From NCBI RefSeq assembly GCF_011059105.1, contig NZ_JAALLS010000025.1, positions 10,192 to 66,176 on the forward strand: DNA of 55,985 bases, given 5' to 3'. A program made the translations under genes and the position numbers. The notes under the pieces are model-generated. The model saw only the letters and a list, made by a program, of their open reading frames with translations, made no database searches and was not told the origin of the DNA. The stretch is from Fodinibius halophilus (GTDB lineage Bacteria > Bacteroidota > Rhodothermia > Balneolales > Balneolaceae). Below, piece by piece: positions 22,727 through 32,212 of this stretch (positions are counted from its first letter, which is position 1; each line of letters begins with the position of its first letter).

Positions 22727-24856
22727 TTAGTTTTCGACGGACTTACGCCATTCTTTAATAACCTCAATATCTTCTATGTCTCCAATTATTGATAACTGAT
22801 CATTTTCTTCTATTACGGTAGATCCGTGGGGAATTTTAATATCGCCATTGCGCTTAAGAATGGTAATTAAACTTTCACCCGGCAGATCAACCTCCATTAT
22901 CTTTTTACCAATAAGCTCGCGTGTACTATTTTGTTTTGTAATAGTGATATTGATGAAACGTTCATCTCTGAGTAAGATCTCACGGAGCTCCGATTCATTT
23001 GATGCGCTGTTCCAACGTTCAATAAAATGTCTGCTGCCAATCATCTCTGCCAAGTGAGCAATAATCCGTAAGTGCTGACTGGAATTTTCAGATGAACTTA
23101 CTAAAAAGATCATTGCACATAAATTTTCGACCTCCCCGGTCTCATCTTCATCAAGTACTTCGTATCCCTCGGTAGAAACCGTAATGCTCTCGGGAATACG
23201 TACAAGTACCATCTGCGGGTCACAATCTTTCTCAACCCGTATATGGTTGATCACCGTATTATTGCCAAGAGGAATGGTACCCAGATCCTGTGCTTTACAA
23301 AAGTCATCAACGAGCTGTTGCTCCTCCATCTTTAACCGTTTAGCAAGTATATCAGAAGCCTGCTTAATAATGGTTGTATAACTCAGCTTATCCGTGGGTT
23401 CATCGATAACCTCTGCCTGTGCAACAACCTGTTCATAGGGATCCTCCTCGCGCAACCCTTTTTCCCTGAGAATGCCACGCATCTCTCGCTCAAGCCCGTA
23501 ATCTTTTCGCTTACCGAGCCGGGCCGTTACATGAAAAATAGCTCCCTCCCGATCGATCTTGCCATAAGCATAGTAATAAAACCATCCTACACTAAAAATA
23601 CTGACTACAACAGTAAAGATAATCGACAGCAACCCCATTTCCAGGATAAGAACAGCAGAAAGAATCATCCCTGCTATTTGGATCCAGGGATAGAATGGAG
23701 AATTAAATCCGGGATCATACTCCTCAATCTTACTCTCGCGCATTACAATTACGGCAAGATTCAACAGTGCAAAAAGCATCAGCTGAAATGCACTGGCTAA
23801 CTTAGCCACCTCAGCCACATCAAAAGCAACCAAGAAGAATATCATCAAGAATACGGTTGCGATGATAGCAATCACCGGCGTCCCCATTGTGCCTATTTTT
23901 GAAAACCATTTATCAATAAGTTTGTCACGGGCCATAGCCAATGGATAACGAGAAGCCGACATAATACCCGCATTACCGGTAGATGCAAAAGCTGCTACCG
24001 CTGCTATAACCACAAGCAGTATTCCCATATCACCCGGTAACCAGCTCATAAAGGCTTCGCCTGCGGTTGCTACAGGAGTTAAATCTTGACGAAACTCAGT
24101 AGGATCCAATACCGAAACCATAATAAAGACCCCTGCTACATAGACAAATATGGCCGACATAATAGATAAAAACATCCCCCACGGTATATTCCGATCGGGA
24201 TTTCTTACCTCTTCGGCAACACTTGCAACCTTTGTCAACCCGGCATAAGAAACGAATACCATCCCAACCGTAGCCCAAAAACCGGTTGCCCCGTTAATAA
24301 AAAGTGGAGTAAACTGTGTTCTTGTCACCTCAAAGAAATCAACTGAAAATACTGAAAAAAGTCCCTGGGCAATATAGAACGTCATAATACTTATTAAGGC
24401 AGCCACCAGTACTTTTTGTAGCGCTGTTGTTTCTTTGGCCCCCACGATATTTAAAAGCCCAAAAACCACAGTTAATACAATTGCGACCGGAACAATGGGT
24501 ACCTCAATAAAAATTGAGATATAGGCACCCATCCCTATCAAAGCAAAAGCACTTTTGAGAACAAGGGCTAACCATGAGCCATATCCCCCAACAGTACCCA
24601 TTACAGGGCCTAAACTGCGATCAATAATATAATAAGTGCCACCTGCTTTGGGCATAGCAGTCGCCAGTTCTGCAACACTGAACATGGTTGGTAAAACAAG
24701 CAACCCGGAAACTAAATAAGCAATAAAAACTGAAGGGCCTGTTTCTGCAGCAGCAATGCCGGGTAGCAAGAAAAAACCAGAACTGAACATTGCACCGGTT
24801 GCTATGGCATATACATCCCATAATCCCAGCTGTTTTTCTAATTTTTCATGTTCCAT
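22727..24856 (-). CDS. APC-family permease fused to PTS EIIA-like and RCK_C domains
   Basis: A 709-aa fusion. Residues 10-430 are an amino acid-polyamine-cation (APC) permease with about 12 TM helices (GAMFSSGFFLLPG, PKAGGTYYIIDRSLG, FVSYAGLTKVASVAEEV, ASTGNAGIMSASRYPLAMARD). Residues about 490-630 match a fructose-type EIIA domain: NHIRVEKD places H538 at the phospho-acceptor histidine, and SSQHLRIIAHLAEM is the second EIIA motif. Residues about 636-703 form a TrkA-C/RCK_C ligand-binding domain (GKKIMEVDLPGESLI, GDQLSI-type end). The substrate is unknown. The architecture suggests transport controlled by phosphorylation and a bound ligand. Confidence 0.85.
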   Translation of the reverse strand: MEHEKLEKQLGLWDVYAIATGAMFSSGFFLLPGIAAAETGPSVFIAYLVSGLLVLPTMFSVAELATAMPKAGGTYYIIDRSLGPVMGTVGGYGSWLALVLKSAFALIGMGAYISIFIEVPIVPVAIVLTVVFGLLNIVGAKETTALQKVLVAALISIMTFYIAQGLFSVFSVDFFEVTRTQFTPLFINGATGFWATVGMVFVSYAGLTKVASVAEEVRNPDRNIPWGMFLSIMSAIFVYVAGVFIMVSVLDPTEFRQDLTPVATAGEAFMSWLPGDMGILLVVIAAVAAFASTGNAGIMSASRYPLAMARDKLIDKWFSKIGTMGTPVIAIIATVFLMIFFLVAFDVAEVAKLASAFQLMLFALLNLAVIVMRESKIEEYDPGFNSPFYPWIQIAGMILSAVLILEMGLLSIIFTVVVSIFSVGWFYYYAYGKIDREGAIFHVTARLGKRKDYGLEREMRGILREKGLREEDPYEQVVAQAEVIDEPTDKLSYTTIIKQASDILAKRLKMEEQQLVDDFCKAQDLGTIPLGNNTVINHIRVEKDCDPQMVLVRIPESITVSTEGYEVLDEDETGEVENLCAMIFLVSSSENSSQHLRIIAHLAEMIGSRHFIERWNSASNESELREILLRDERFINITITKQNSTRELIGKKIMEVDLPGESLITILKRNGDIKIPHGSTVIEENDQLSIIGDIEDIEVIKEWRKSVEN

Positions 24857-25020
24857 ATTGAGTATATACCAAATTAAAAGCCTACATTAATTAATTCTAA
24901 TCGAGGGCAATAATAAGAAAAGTTTTGCCCTTCAACTACTCTGTATTATTCTTTTTCAATGATATTACATCTTCTATATAGAGATAACTGTTTTCTTTTG
25001 CGCATACAACAAACAGCATA

Positions 25021-27141
25021 TTAGTTTTCCCTAAATCCTTTTATTTCTTTAATGTCTTCTGGATCTCCCACAATCGAAAGTCGATCTCCTTCTTGGATCA
25101 CCGTATTACCATGCGGGATGTTTATCTCACCCTTCCGTTTCAACATAGTAACAAGACTTTCTCCGGGTAACTTTATTTCTTTCATTTTCTTTCCAATCAT
25201 ATCTTTTGTCTTATTACTGCTTTGTACTTTAATATTGATGAATCGTTCACTTCGTAGCAGTATTTCTCGCAACTCAGCTTCATCTTTCGCATTCTTCCAT
25301 CGCTTCAGAAAATCATCTTGGTCAATCATTTCAGCGGTGTGAGCCAAAAAACGGAGATGCTGAGTAGAATACTCCTCCGGACTCACTAAGAAGAAAATGG
25401 CATAGAGTTTAGCCCCTTCTTGGTCTCCAACCAAGGAATCATAATGTTCATCATCTATCGTCACCCCTTCTTTTACCCGTACAATAACCAATTCAGGATC
25501 AGCATCGGTTTGCATTCTTGTATGATTTAATGCCGCACCTTCTCCAATAGGGATAGCTCCAAAATCACTTACAGAATCAAAAGCTTGGTGTAACGTTTCT
25601 TCACTTATACCCGCTTTTGAAGCCAAGTCGGAACAAGCCCGATCTACGATATCCTGATATGGGGTATGGGAATCTTCGACATCACAAACCGTTGCCCTAC
25701 TCACAACAAGTTCATAGGGGTCTTCATCACGAAGGCCCTTTTCCTGCAATATGTGGCGCATTTCATTCTCAAGCCCGTAATCTTTATACTGGCCCAAGCG
25801 TTCATGGACATGAAAGATAGCCCCCTGCCGATCGATCTTGCTGTAGGCATAATAATAGTACCAGGCTACCGACAAAATCATTATTGCAACGGTAAACAGA
25901 ATAGACAGAATTCCCATTTCAAAAATAAGCAGTCCCGAAGTTAACATCCCGATCATCTGCACCCAAGGATAAAACGGGGATTTATAGCCCGGGTCATATT
26001 CCTCGATCTGGCTCTCACGCATAACAATTACTGCCAGATTAAGCAGTCCGAATAAAAGTAGCTTAAAAGCACTGGCCAATTTAGCTACCTCTTTTACATT
26101 AAAGACCAGGAGTAAAAAGATCATCATTCCCGTAGTAACAGCAATCGATGTTGTAGGGGTATCAAACTTACCCAATTTCGAAAACTTGGGGTGGACTAAT
26201 TTATCCCGCGCCATAGCTAACGGAAATCGGGAAGCTGACATAATACCTGCATTACCGGTAGAAGCAAAAGCTGCAATTGCTGCAATAACAACAAGAATTA
26301 AACCGGTATCACCGGGAAGCCAGTCCAGAAAAACATCTCCTGCAGTAGCAACAGGGGTAAGATCCTCCATAAAAGCACTTGGCTCAAGAACTGCAGTCAT
26401 CAGATATACTCCCGACACATACACCACAATAGCAGTCGTAATCGACAGGAACATCCCGCGAGGAATATTACGATCCGGATCTTGCACTTCCTCAGCAACG
26501 CTTACAACTTTTGTAAGCCCGGCATAGGATACAAATACCATCCCGACTGTTGCAAAAAATCCCTGAACCCCTTCTTTAAAAAATGGGGTGAATTGCTCGC
26601 GATGCACATCCAGGATATCCAGAGAAAACAGATGCGAGAATCCCTGCACCAGATAAAAAGCCATAACAGAGAGCAAAGTAATCACAAGAATATTTTGCAA
26701 CTTACTGGTCTCTTTAGCTCCAAAAATATTCAACGCTCCAAATGCCACTGTCAAAATAATAGCTACAGGCGTAATTGGCACATCAAAAAATATTGAGATA
26801 TAGGCTCCCATACCGATAAGAGCAAAAGCGCTCTTAAAAACCAGTGACAACCATGAACCAAACCCTCCAATACTTCCCATCAACGGGCCAAGCGTTCTAT
26901 CAATGATATAATAGGTGCCCCCGGCTCTAGGGAATGCTGTTCCCAGTTCTGCCTTACTTAACATAGTAGGCAACACCAACAGACCAGACACAAGATAAGC
27001 CAAAAAAACCGATGGCCCTGTCTCACCAGCTGCCAGCCCCGGCAACAGGAAAAGACCGGAACTAAACATCGCTCCCGTTGCAATTGCAAAAACATCAAAT
27101 GAACCGAGTTGTTTTTTTAATTTTTTTGATTCTTCTAGCAT
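25021..27141 (-). CDS. APC-family permease fused to PTS EIIA-like and RCK_C domains (paralogue)
   Basis: 706-aa tandem paralogue of the gene downstream at 22.7 kb, with the same three-part layout and very high similarity throughout the permease part. The EIIA-like histidine is H540 in ALNHTRMQTD, followed by STQHLRFLAHTAEM; the RCK_C domain begins near LRSERFINIKVQSSNK and ends with GDRLSIVGDPED. The linker between permease and EIIA is the most divergent part, and the EIIA region has changed more than the membrane core, which suggests separate regulatory inputs. The two copies are separated by 164 nt without a gene. Confidence 0.85.
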   Translation of the reverse strand: MLEESKKLKKQLGSFDVFAIATGAMFSSGLFLLPGLAAGETGPSVFLAYLVSGLLVLPTMLSKAELGTAFPRAGGTYYIIDRTLGPLMGSIGGFGSWLSLVFKSAFALIGMGAYISIFFDVPITPVAIILTVAFGALNIFGAKETSKLQNILVITLLSVMAFYLVQGFSHLFSLDILDVHREQFTPFFKEGVQGFFATVGMVFVSYAGLTKVVSVAEEVQDPDRNIPRGMFLSITTAIVVYVSGVYLMTAVLEPSAFMEDLTPVATAGDVFLDWLPGDTGLILVVIAAIAAFASTGNAGIMSASRFPLAMARDKLVHPKFSKLGKFDTPTTSIAVTTGMMIFLLLVFNVKEVAKLASAFKLLLFGLLNLAVIVMRESQIEEYDPGYKSPFYPWVQMIGMLTSGLLIFEMGILSILFTVAIMILSVAWYYYYAYSKIDRQGAIFHVHERLGQYKDYGLENEMRHILQEKGLRDEDPYELVVSRATVCDVEDSHTPYQDIVDRACSDLASKAGISEETLHQAFDSVSDFGAIPIGEGAALNHTRMQTDADPELVIVRVKEGVTIDDEHYDSLVGDQEGAKLYAIFFLVSPEEYSTQHLRFLAHTAEMIDQDDFLKRWKNAKDEAELREILLRSERFINIKVQSSNKTKDMIGKKMKEIKLPGESLVTMLKRKGEINIPHGNTVIQEGDRLSIVGDPEDIKEIKGFREN

Positions 27142-27223
27142 TAAAAATAGTATATTAATTAATTGAAGTTACTTAGGATGGGAGAACAGCTCTTAGATAA
27201 AAAGTTAATCTTGCCCTAATATC

Positions 27224-27466
27224 TTATTCGATTTTATTCTCATCTTCGGAATCTGCAAATAGGTTCGCTTCTTTACCCAAACGCCCCATCATTCGAATGC
27301 CGTACGCAATTACCATAAGGCCAATAAATCCTTGCGCTTTCACACTAAATATTGGGTGAAGGTCAAAAAGCACTATAATGATGTATTCTACCGCTGCCGA
27401 TGCTATAACAATGCCCACCAGCCAAACCAGCTCTGTAATAAGCTTACTCTTGAGTTGGGTATTCAT
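27224..27466 (-). CDS. small two-helix membrane protein, unknown
   Basis: An 80-residue protein with two hydrophobic helices (about 12-34 and 43-62) joined by a short loop and ending in an acidic tail. I do not recognise the family. It lies 82 nt upstream of the second permease fusion on the same strand, and codon use looks like its neighbours, so it is likely real. It could be an accessory subunit of the permease, but nothing in the sequence proves that. Confidence 0.6.
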   Translation of the reverse strand: MNTQLKSKLITELVWLVGIVIASAAVEYIIIVLFDLHPIFSVKAQGFIGLMVIAYGIRMMGRLGKEANLFADSEDENKIE

Positions 27467-27747
27467 AAAAATAGATTTTTTTAAATTAGACCTTATAAAC
27501 TGAGTTTAGAAGTACGTCGTTTCATTTTTACCCAAAGGTTCTTTTTCTTCTATGGAAGAACAAAGGTTAACTGGACATTAAATAATGGGATTTTTTTACA
27601 CATAATTCCTTTATTGATTTAAATATACATCTAGTAGATCCAATAATCTATCAAAAAACTTTGTTAATCATATTTCATTTATTGATTTTCAGTCTCTAAA
27701 AGATCAACATTTATTTTTAACTCTGCTATAGCTATAAAAGTTTTTCC

Positions 27748-29550
27748 ATGGCTGAACACTTACTAATTGGCATTACAAGCATCCTCATTTTTGGTATTGG
27801 GGCACAGTGGGTTGCATGGCGATTTAAACTCCCTGCTATATTATTATTACTTATCTCCGGTATTGCCGCCGGCCCTGTTTTTGGATTACTGGACCCAGAC
27901 CAACTCATGGGCGACCTTTTAGCTCCTTTTATTTCTGTTTCTGTTGCTATCATTCTCTTTGAGGGAGGCCTGAGCCTACGATTTTCGGAATTGAAAAATA
28001 TTGCCGGCATAGTCGGTAACCTCGTAAGTATAGGTGTAGTTGTTACATGGGTCATTACCGGAGTTTCAGCCTTTTATCTATTTCCTTTGGGGTGGGAATT
28101 ATCCATACTATTAGGTGCTATACTGGTAGTTACAGGGCCTACGGTTATTATCCCACTGCTCAGGCAGGTGCGTCCTTCAGGTCAGGTAGGCTCTATATTA
28201 AAGTGGGAAGGAATTGTCATTGACCCCATCGGGGCCATGTTAGCCGTACTTGTTTTTGAAGTGATATTAAGTACCAGCCTCTCAGCCGCAACGAGTCTGG
28301 CAGTAATGAGTATTGTTAAAACAATTTTCTTTGGCACTCTAACGGGATTAGCCGGTGCCGGTATGATCTATTTCTTACTAAAAAGGCACTTGTTACCTGA
28401 TTTCCTTCAAAACCCAATCAGTCTTATGGTCGTGGTAACGGTCTTTACCATCTCCAACATGTTACAACATGAATCAGGACTTTGGGCAACAACACTAATG
28501 GGAATTGCATTGGCCAATCAGAAATCAGCTCAAATACACCACATAACTGAATTTAAAGAGAACCTCCGGGTCCTTCTGCTATCAGGATTGTTTATATTAT
28601 TAGCAGCTAGAGTTGAGCTGAGTAGTCTGATGGATAACTTAAACTGGAACCTGGTAGCCTTTTTAGCAATCCTGATCTTTGTGGCCCGCCCCATCGGTGT
28701 GTATATCTCGACCATATTCTCGGACATCAACTGGCGCGAGAAGCTGTTTCTGTGCTGGATGGCACCACGAGGTGTTGTAGCCGCATCCATTTCTTCGATC
28801 TTTGCTATCAGCTTGGCACAAAATGGTTTTGAAAACGCCAACCAATTAGTACCCATTGTCTTTTTAGTTATCATTAGTACCGTTACAATTTATGGGTTAC
28901 CCGCTTCTTGGGTTGCCCGAAAGCTGGGTGTTGCAAAACCTGTTCCCAATGGTGTTCTAATTCTTGGGGCTCACGATTGGGCTTTAAAAATTGCAGAAGC
29001 AATTAAAAATGAAGGATTTAAAGTATTGGTAGCAGATGCAAACTGGAAACATATAGCAAAAGCGCGAAAGAAGGGGTTTGAAACATATCACGGTAATATC
29101 CTCTCCGAGTTTGCTTTGGATGATATTAATCTGGATGGGGTAGGACGCATGCTTTCGCTAACCCCTAACGATGAAGTCAACTCTTTGGCAGCCCTTCGGT
29201 TCGGAGAAATTTTTGGGCGGTCCCATGTTTTTCAACTTGCTCCAAACACCAAGCAGCATACCGAAGAGAAAGAAGTTACCAGTCATCTAAGCGGACGTAT
29301 CTTATTTGATCCCAAGCTCAATTTTGATCACATATCAAAAATTATGGCAAAAGATGATGTCATAACTGTTGAAGAGGTGACAGAAGATAACAAACCCGAT
29401 GAAGCTGAAGTTGGTCAGGAAAAAATTCCGTTATTTCAAATTACATCCAACAATGAAATTCAGCCCTTTACTGTAGACAACCCGCCTACTGCAACCGTTG
29501 GAAATAAGATATTTTATATTCCCTATGTTGAAGAGCTTACAGAGGTATAG
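27748..29550 (+). CDS. CPA1-family Na+(K+)/H+ antiporter with TrkA-N domain
   Basis: A 600-aa cation:proton antiporter. Residues 1-395 hold about 12 TM helices with family signatures ILFEGGLSLRFSELK, LVVTGPTVIIPLLRQVRPSG, and EGIVIDPIGAMLAVLVFE (the Asp of the transport site), plus WMAPRGVVAASISSIFA. From about residue 412, VLILGAHDWALKIAEAIKNEG starts a Rossmann-type TrkA-N (RCK_N) domain, so transport is probably gated by a nucleotide. It diverges from the two-helix gene across a 281-nt AT-rich spacer in which no clear promoter box was found. Confidence 0.9.
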   Translation: MAEHLLIGITSILIFGIGAQWVAWRFKLPAILLLLISGIAAGPVFGLLDPDQLMGDLLAPFISVSVAIILFEGGLSLRFSELKNIAGIVGNLVSIGVVVTWVITGVSAFYLFPLGWELSILLGAILVVTGPTVIIPLLRQVRPSGQVGSILKWEGIVIDPIGAMLAVLVFEVILSTSLSAATSLAVMSIVKTIFFGTLTGLAGAGMIYFLLKRHLLPDFLQNPISLMVVVTVFTISNMLQHESGLWATTLMGIALANQKSAQIHHITEFKENLRVLLLSGLFILLAARVELSSLMDNLNWNLVAFLAILIFVARPIGVYISTIFSDINWREKLFLCWMAPRGVVAASISSIFAISLAQNGFENANQLVPIVFLVIISTVTIYGLPASWVARKLGVAKPVPNGVLILGAHDWALKIAEAIKNEGFKVLVADANWKHIAKARKKGFETYHGNILSEFALDDINLDGVGRMLSLTPNDEVNSLAALRFGEIFGRSHVFQLAPNTKQHTEEKEVTSHLSGRILFDPKLNFDHISKIMAKDDVITVEEVTEDNKPDEAEVGQEKIPLFQITSNNEIQPFTVDNPPTATVGNKIFYIPYVEELTEV

Positions 29551-29644
29551 TAAGAGTAGTAGCTTCATTGATAGAATTTGAGATAACCTAAATTCTTATA
29601 TATTGCAGTAGATAGCACAATAAATCGTGGGTAATATATCTATC

Positions 29645-30688
29645 ATGTATAGATGGGTGATTTGCATATTGGTAACTGCAGGGTTAAGCTTTCAACTTAG
29701 TTGTAGCCGTTCTGCTATGCTCTTTTCTTCCAACAACCAGGACAGTACCGCTACGAAGCACTATACAACAAGCTTCCCTACCTACGATATATCGAAACAT
29801 ATAGAGGATGCTCGCAGCTCTATTTTGAGAATTCTTTCTACAAGTTTTTATGATACCTATACCTTCGACGAAGCATACCTGACGCTCGATGATATTAAAA
29901 CCAATACCCCGAAAGAACTAGCTGATGCCCACTACTCTTCTGAAGAGAGTACTGCCGGAACAGGTATCGTATTAGAGAACGCTTTTAGCAACTCATTAAT
30001 TATTACCTGCCAACATGTAGTATCATCACCCGATACTGTTATTAGCTATTTTGAGGGCAGCGATATTCCAGAGGAGACTTTTGTCAAATCAATAAGCATT
30101 AAACACAAACAAAATAATCTACTGTTTACCAAAAACAGAATCTATAGTTTTAATATTATTGCTGCTAATGAAAACCATGACATAGCACTACTTTCTGTAG
30201 ACATCCGCGAAGATGAAAAGCTACCTCATCCCCCTATTCAGTTTGGCCTCGGAGATTCGGATGATCTGAAAATGGGGTCCTTCCTTTATGTGTTAGGCTT
30301 CCCAAGTGGATATCCAATGATAACCCGCGGTATTACAAGTACACGCCCCAAAAAAAACAAACACTTTTTTCTTACAGACGCTTTATTTAATCCGGGGATT
30401 AGTGGCGGGCTGGTATTAGCCAGCAAGAATAATTTTCACGACTTTAAATGGGTGGGCATGGCACGTTCTGCAACAGCATCGGAGGAAAATATATTGGTAC
30501 CACGTACATTTAATAAAGACTACAGCAAGCTGGCAAAACCCTATGCAGACCAAGCTTTTGTGCAAAAGAAAGTGAGAATTTCATATGGAATTACTCAAGC
30601 TATCCCCATTAATACAATCAAAGACTTTATAGAGAATCATCAGCAGCAAATTACTGAAAACGGCTTCCGATATTCTATAAGAGATTAG
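29645..30688 (+). CDS. trypsin-like serine protease, lipoprotein
   Basis: Secreted S1-type protease of 347 aa. I chose ATG 29645, since it begins a lipoprotein signal (MYRWVICILVTAGLSFQLSC); a GTG 18 nt upstream is also open. The triad is visible: His in IITCQHVVSS, Asp in NENHDIALLSVD and Ser in NPGISGGLVLA (H124, D179, S253 from this start). The oxyanion motif is GISGG in place of the common GNSGG. No PDZ domain follows, unlike DegP/HtrA. Envelope protein processing is likely; targets unknown. Confidence 0.8.
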   Translation: MYRWVICILVTAGLSFQLSCSRSAMLFSSNNQDSTATKHYTTSFPTYDISKHIEDARSSILRILSTSFYDTYTFDEAYLTLDDIKTNTPKELADAHYSSEESTAGTGIVLENAFSNSLIITCQHVVSSPDTVISYFEGSDIPEETFVKSISIKHKQNNLLFTKNRIYSFNIIAANENHDIALLSVDIREDEKLPHPPIQFGLGDSDDLKMGSFLYVLGFPSGYPMITRGITSTRPKKNKHFFLTDALFNPGISGGLVLASKNNFHDFKWVGMARSATASEENILVPRTFNKDYSKLAKPYADQAFVQKKVRISYGITQAIPINTIKDFIENHQQQITENGFRYSIRD

Positions 30689-30720
30689 CTAACCTAGTAC
30701 AACCTTTTTTATCTTGGACG

Positions 30721-32100
30721 TTATAAACGGCTGTGGATAAACCTCAATATTTTTTCCATTTCTTCTTTAACTACTGATGTTGATGTTACATAGTGATTAT
30801 TCATAAAGCTAAATATCAACTTTCTGCCACTTTCTGTAATAAGATAACCACTTAAACTATGGTTATTGCTGAGGGTCCCTGTTTTGGCAAATACATACGG
30901 TTTATCCCCTTCTGCAGGAAGATACCAATCTTTAATGGTACCACTCTCACCTCCTGCAGGAAATAGATGAAAGAGATTTTTATCCTCAGTAAATTCATCA
31001 TCAATTAGCCAAAGCAGGTGAATAATAGAGCGGGGAGTAAACATATTGTATCGAGACAGCCCCGACCCATCAACCCATTGCGGTTTATCTGGGAGAACAT
31101 CGAAATACTCATTACTCATCTTCTCGATCGTACTATCAGAATTCAAGGGATTCCCCAATTCTGCAGCAGCTACCAAAAGTAGTTGCTCGGCAATAAAGTT
31201 ATCACTTGGTAATAACATTCGTTTGTATGCCGTATCAGATTTAATACTATAAATTACTTGTGCTGAATCTGGCTTTGTTATATCTCTTAAATACGTTACC
31301 GATTTGCCTAAGGTATCAGTTAACATATCGGTAATCAGTTCTGGCGTATAATGATATGGCTTATCAATGGTATACCTTTTAGTATCGGCCTGTGGTTTAT
31401 ACTCAAATTCGTTATTTGTGAACCCTCGAAAAAGTATAGGATCGTTGGGGATCTTCTTTACCTCTTTGTTTATATATGAACGAAAGATCGGTGGGGACAC
31501 TGCTAAACCACTATCAGTAGTAACAACCTGTCGCCGTTTTACTTCTTCTATTGTAAACGTAGCTGTATTACCATACATCGGCAGTGGGCTCTTTTCGGTT
31601 TGATAGTAGTAGTTAGAATCATCCCAGGCCCATCCGGGTCCAAAGCGTTTACTCTTAAAGTTGGAATCCGAATAATACAGTTGTTCTTCTCTGTTCTTCA
31701 GGAATTGATATACGCTCCCGTTGCCAAACTCGGGGTGTAAGAATGAAGGATCTCCCGTACCCCAGAAAATAAGTGAGTCACCGCGTACCACATACTCTAA
31801 TGCCCGAATTGAATCCGGTAACAGTTTCAAACCGGCATAAAAGGTAAACAGTTTGGTATTTGATGCCGGGGTAAAGTAACGCCCCTCATTATGTCCGTAA
31901 ATCAAAGTATCTTCTTGGGGATCATACAGGGCAAAACCGGTAAGGTTAGATGAAAACACCTTGGAAGTATCAAACATTACCGCAAAGGGAGACTTCGATT
32001 TCTTCGTGGTGGTTTCAACTATTGTTTCGGTTGTTTGACATCCACCGAGCATGAACATTCCCAACCCAAAAATAAAACAAGATATACGAAATAATTTCAT
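30721..32100 (-). CDS. dacB: D-alanyl-D-alanine carboxypeptidase/endopeptidase (PBP4 type)
   Basis: Peptidase S13 enzyme that trims or cleaves peptidoglycan peptides in the periplasm. All three penicillin-binding motifs are present: SxxK as S80-N-T-K83 in TPASNTKLF, SDN in LPSDNFIAEQ, and KTG in FAKTGTLSNNHSLSGY. The 459-aa protein begins with a lipoprotein signal ending at C21 (LGGC), so it is membrane anchored, unlike the soluble E. coli PBP4. It converges with the protease gene. Two further peptidoglycan-type or DapB-like genes follow upstream on the same strand. Confidence 0.9.
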   Translation of the reverse strand: MKLFRISCFIFGLGMFMLGGCQTTETIVETTTKKSKSPFAVMFDTSKVFSSNLTGFALYDPQEDTLIYGHNEGRYFTPASNTKLFTFYAGLKLLPDSIRALEYVVRGDSLIFWGTGDPSFLHPEFGNGSVYQFLKNREEQLYYSDSNFKSKRFGPGWAWDDSNYYYQTEKSPLPMYGNTATFTIEEVKRRQVVTTDSGLAVSPPIFRSYINKEVKKIPNDPILFRGFTNNEFEYKPQADTKRYTIDKPYHYTPELITDMLTDTLGKSVTYLRDITKPDSAQVIYSIKSDTAYKRMLLPSDNFIAEQLLLVAAAELGNPLNSDSTIEKMSNEYFDVLPDKPQWVDGSGLSRYNMFTPRSIIHLLWLIDDEFTEDKNLFHLFPAGGESGTIKDWYLPAEGDKPYVFAKTGTLSNNHSLSGYLITESGRKLIFSFMNNHYVTSTSVVKEEMEKILRFIHSRL

Positions 32101-32212
32101 CAGAAAAGTGATGTCGATTAATACTTTATTGCGTCAGCAAATCTTAAGATCAACACTAACTTAGTAGAACAATATTTATAATAATAAATTTAATGATCTG
32201 CCATAATAGGTT

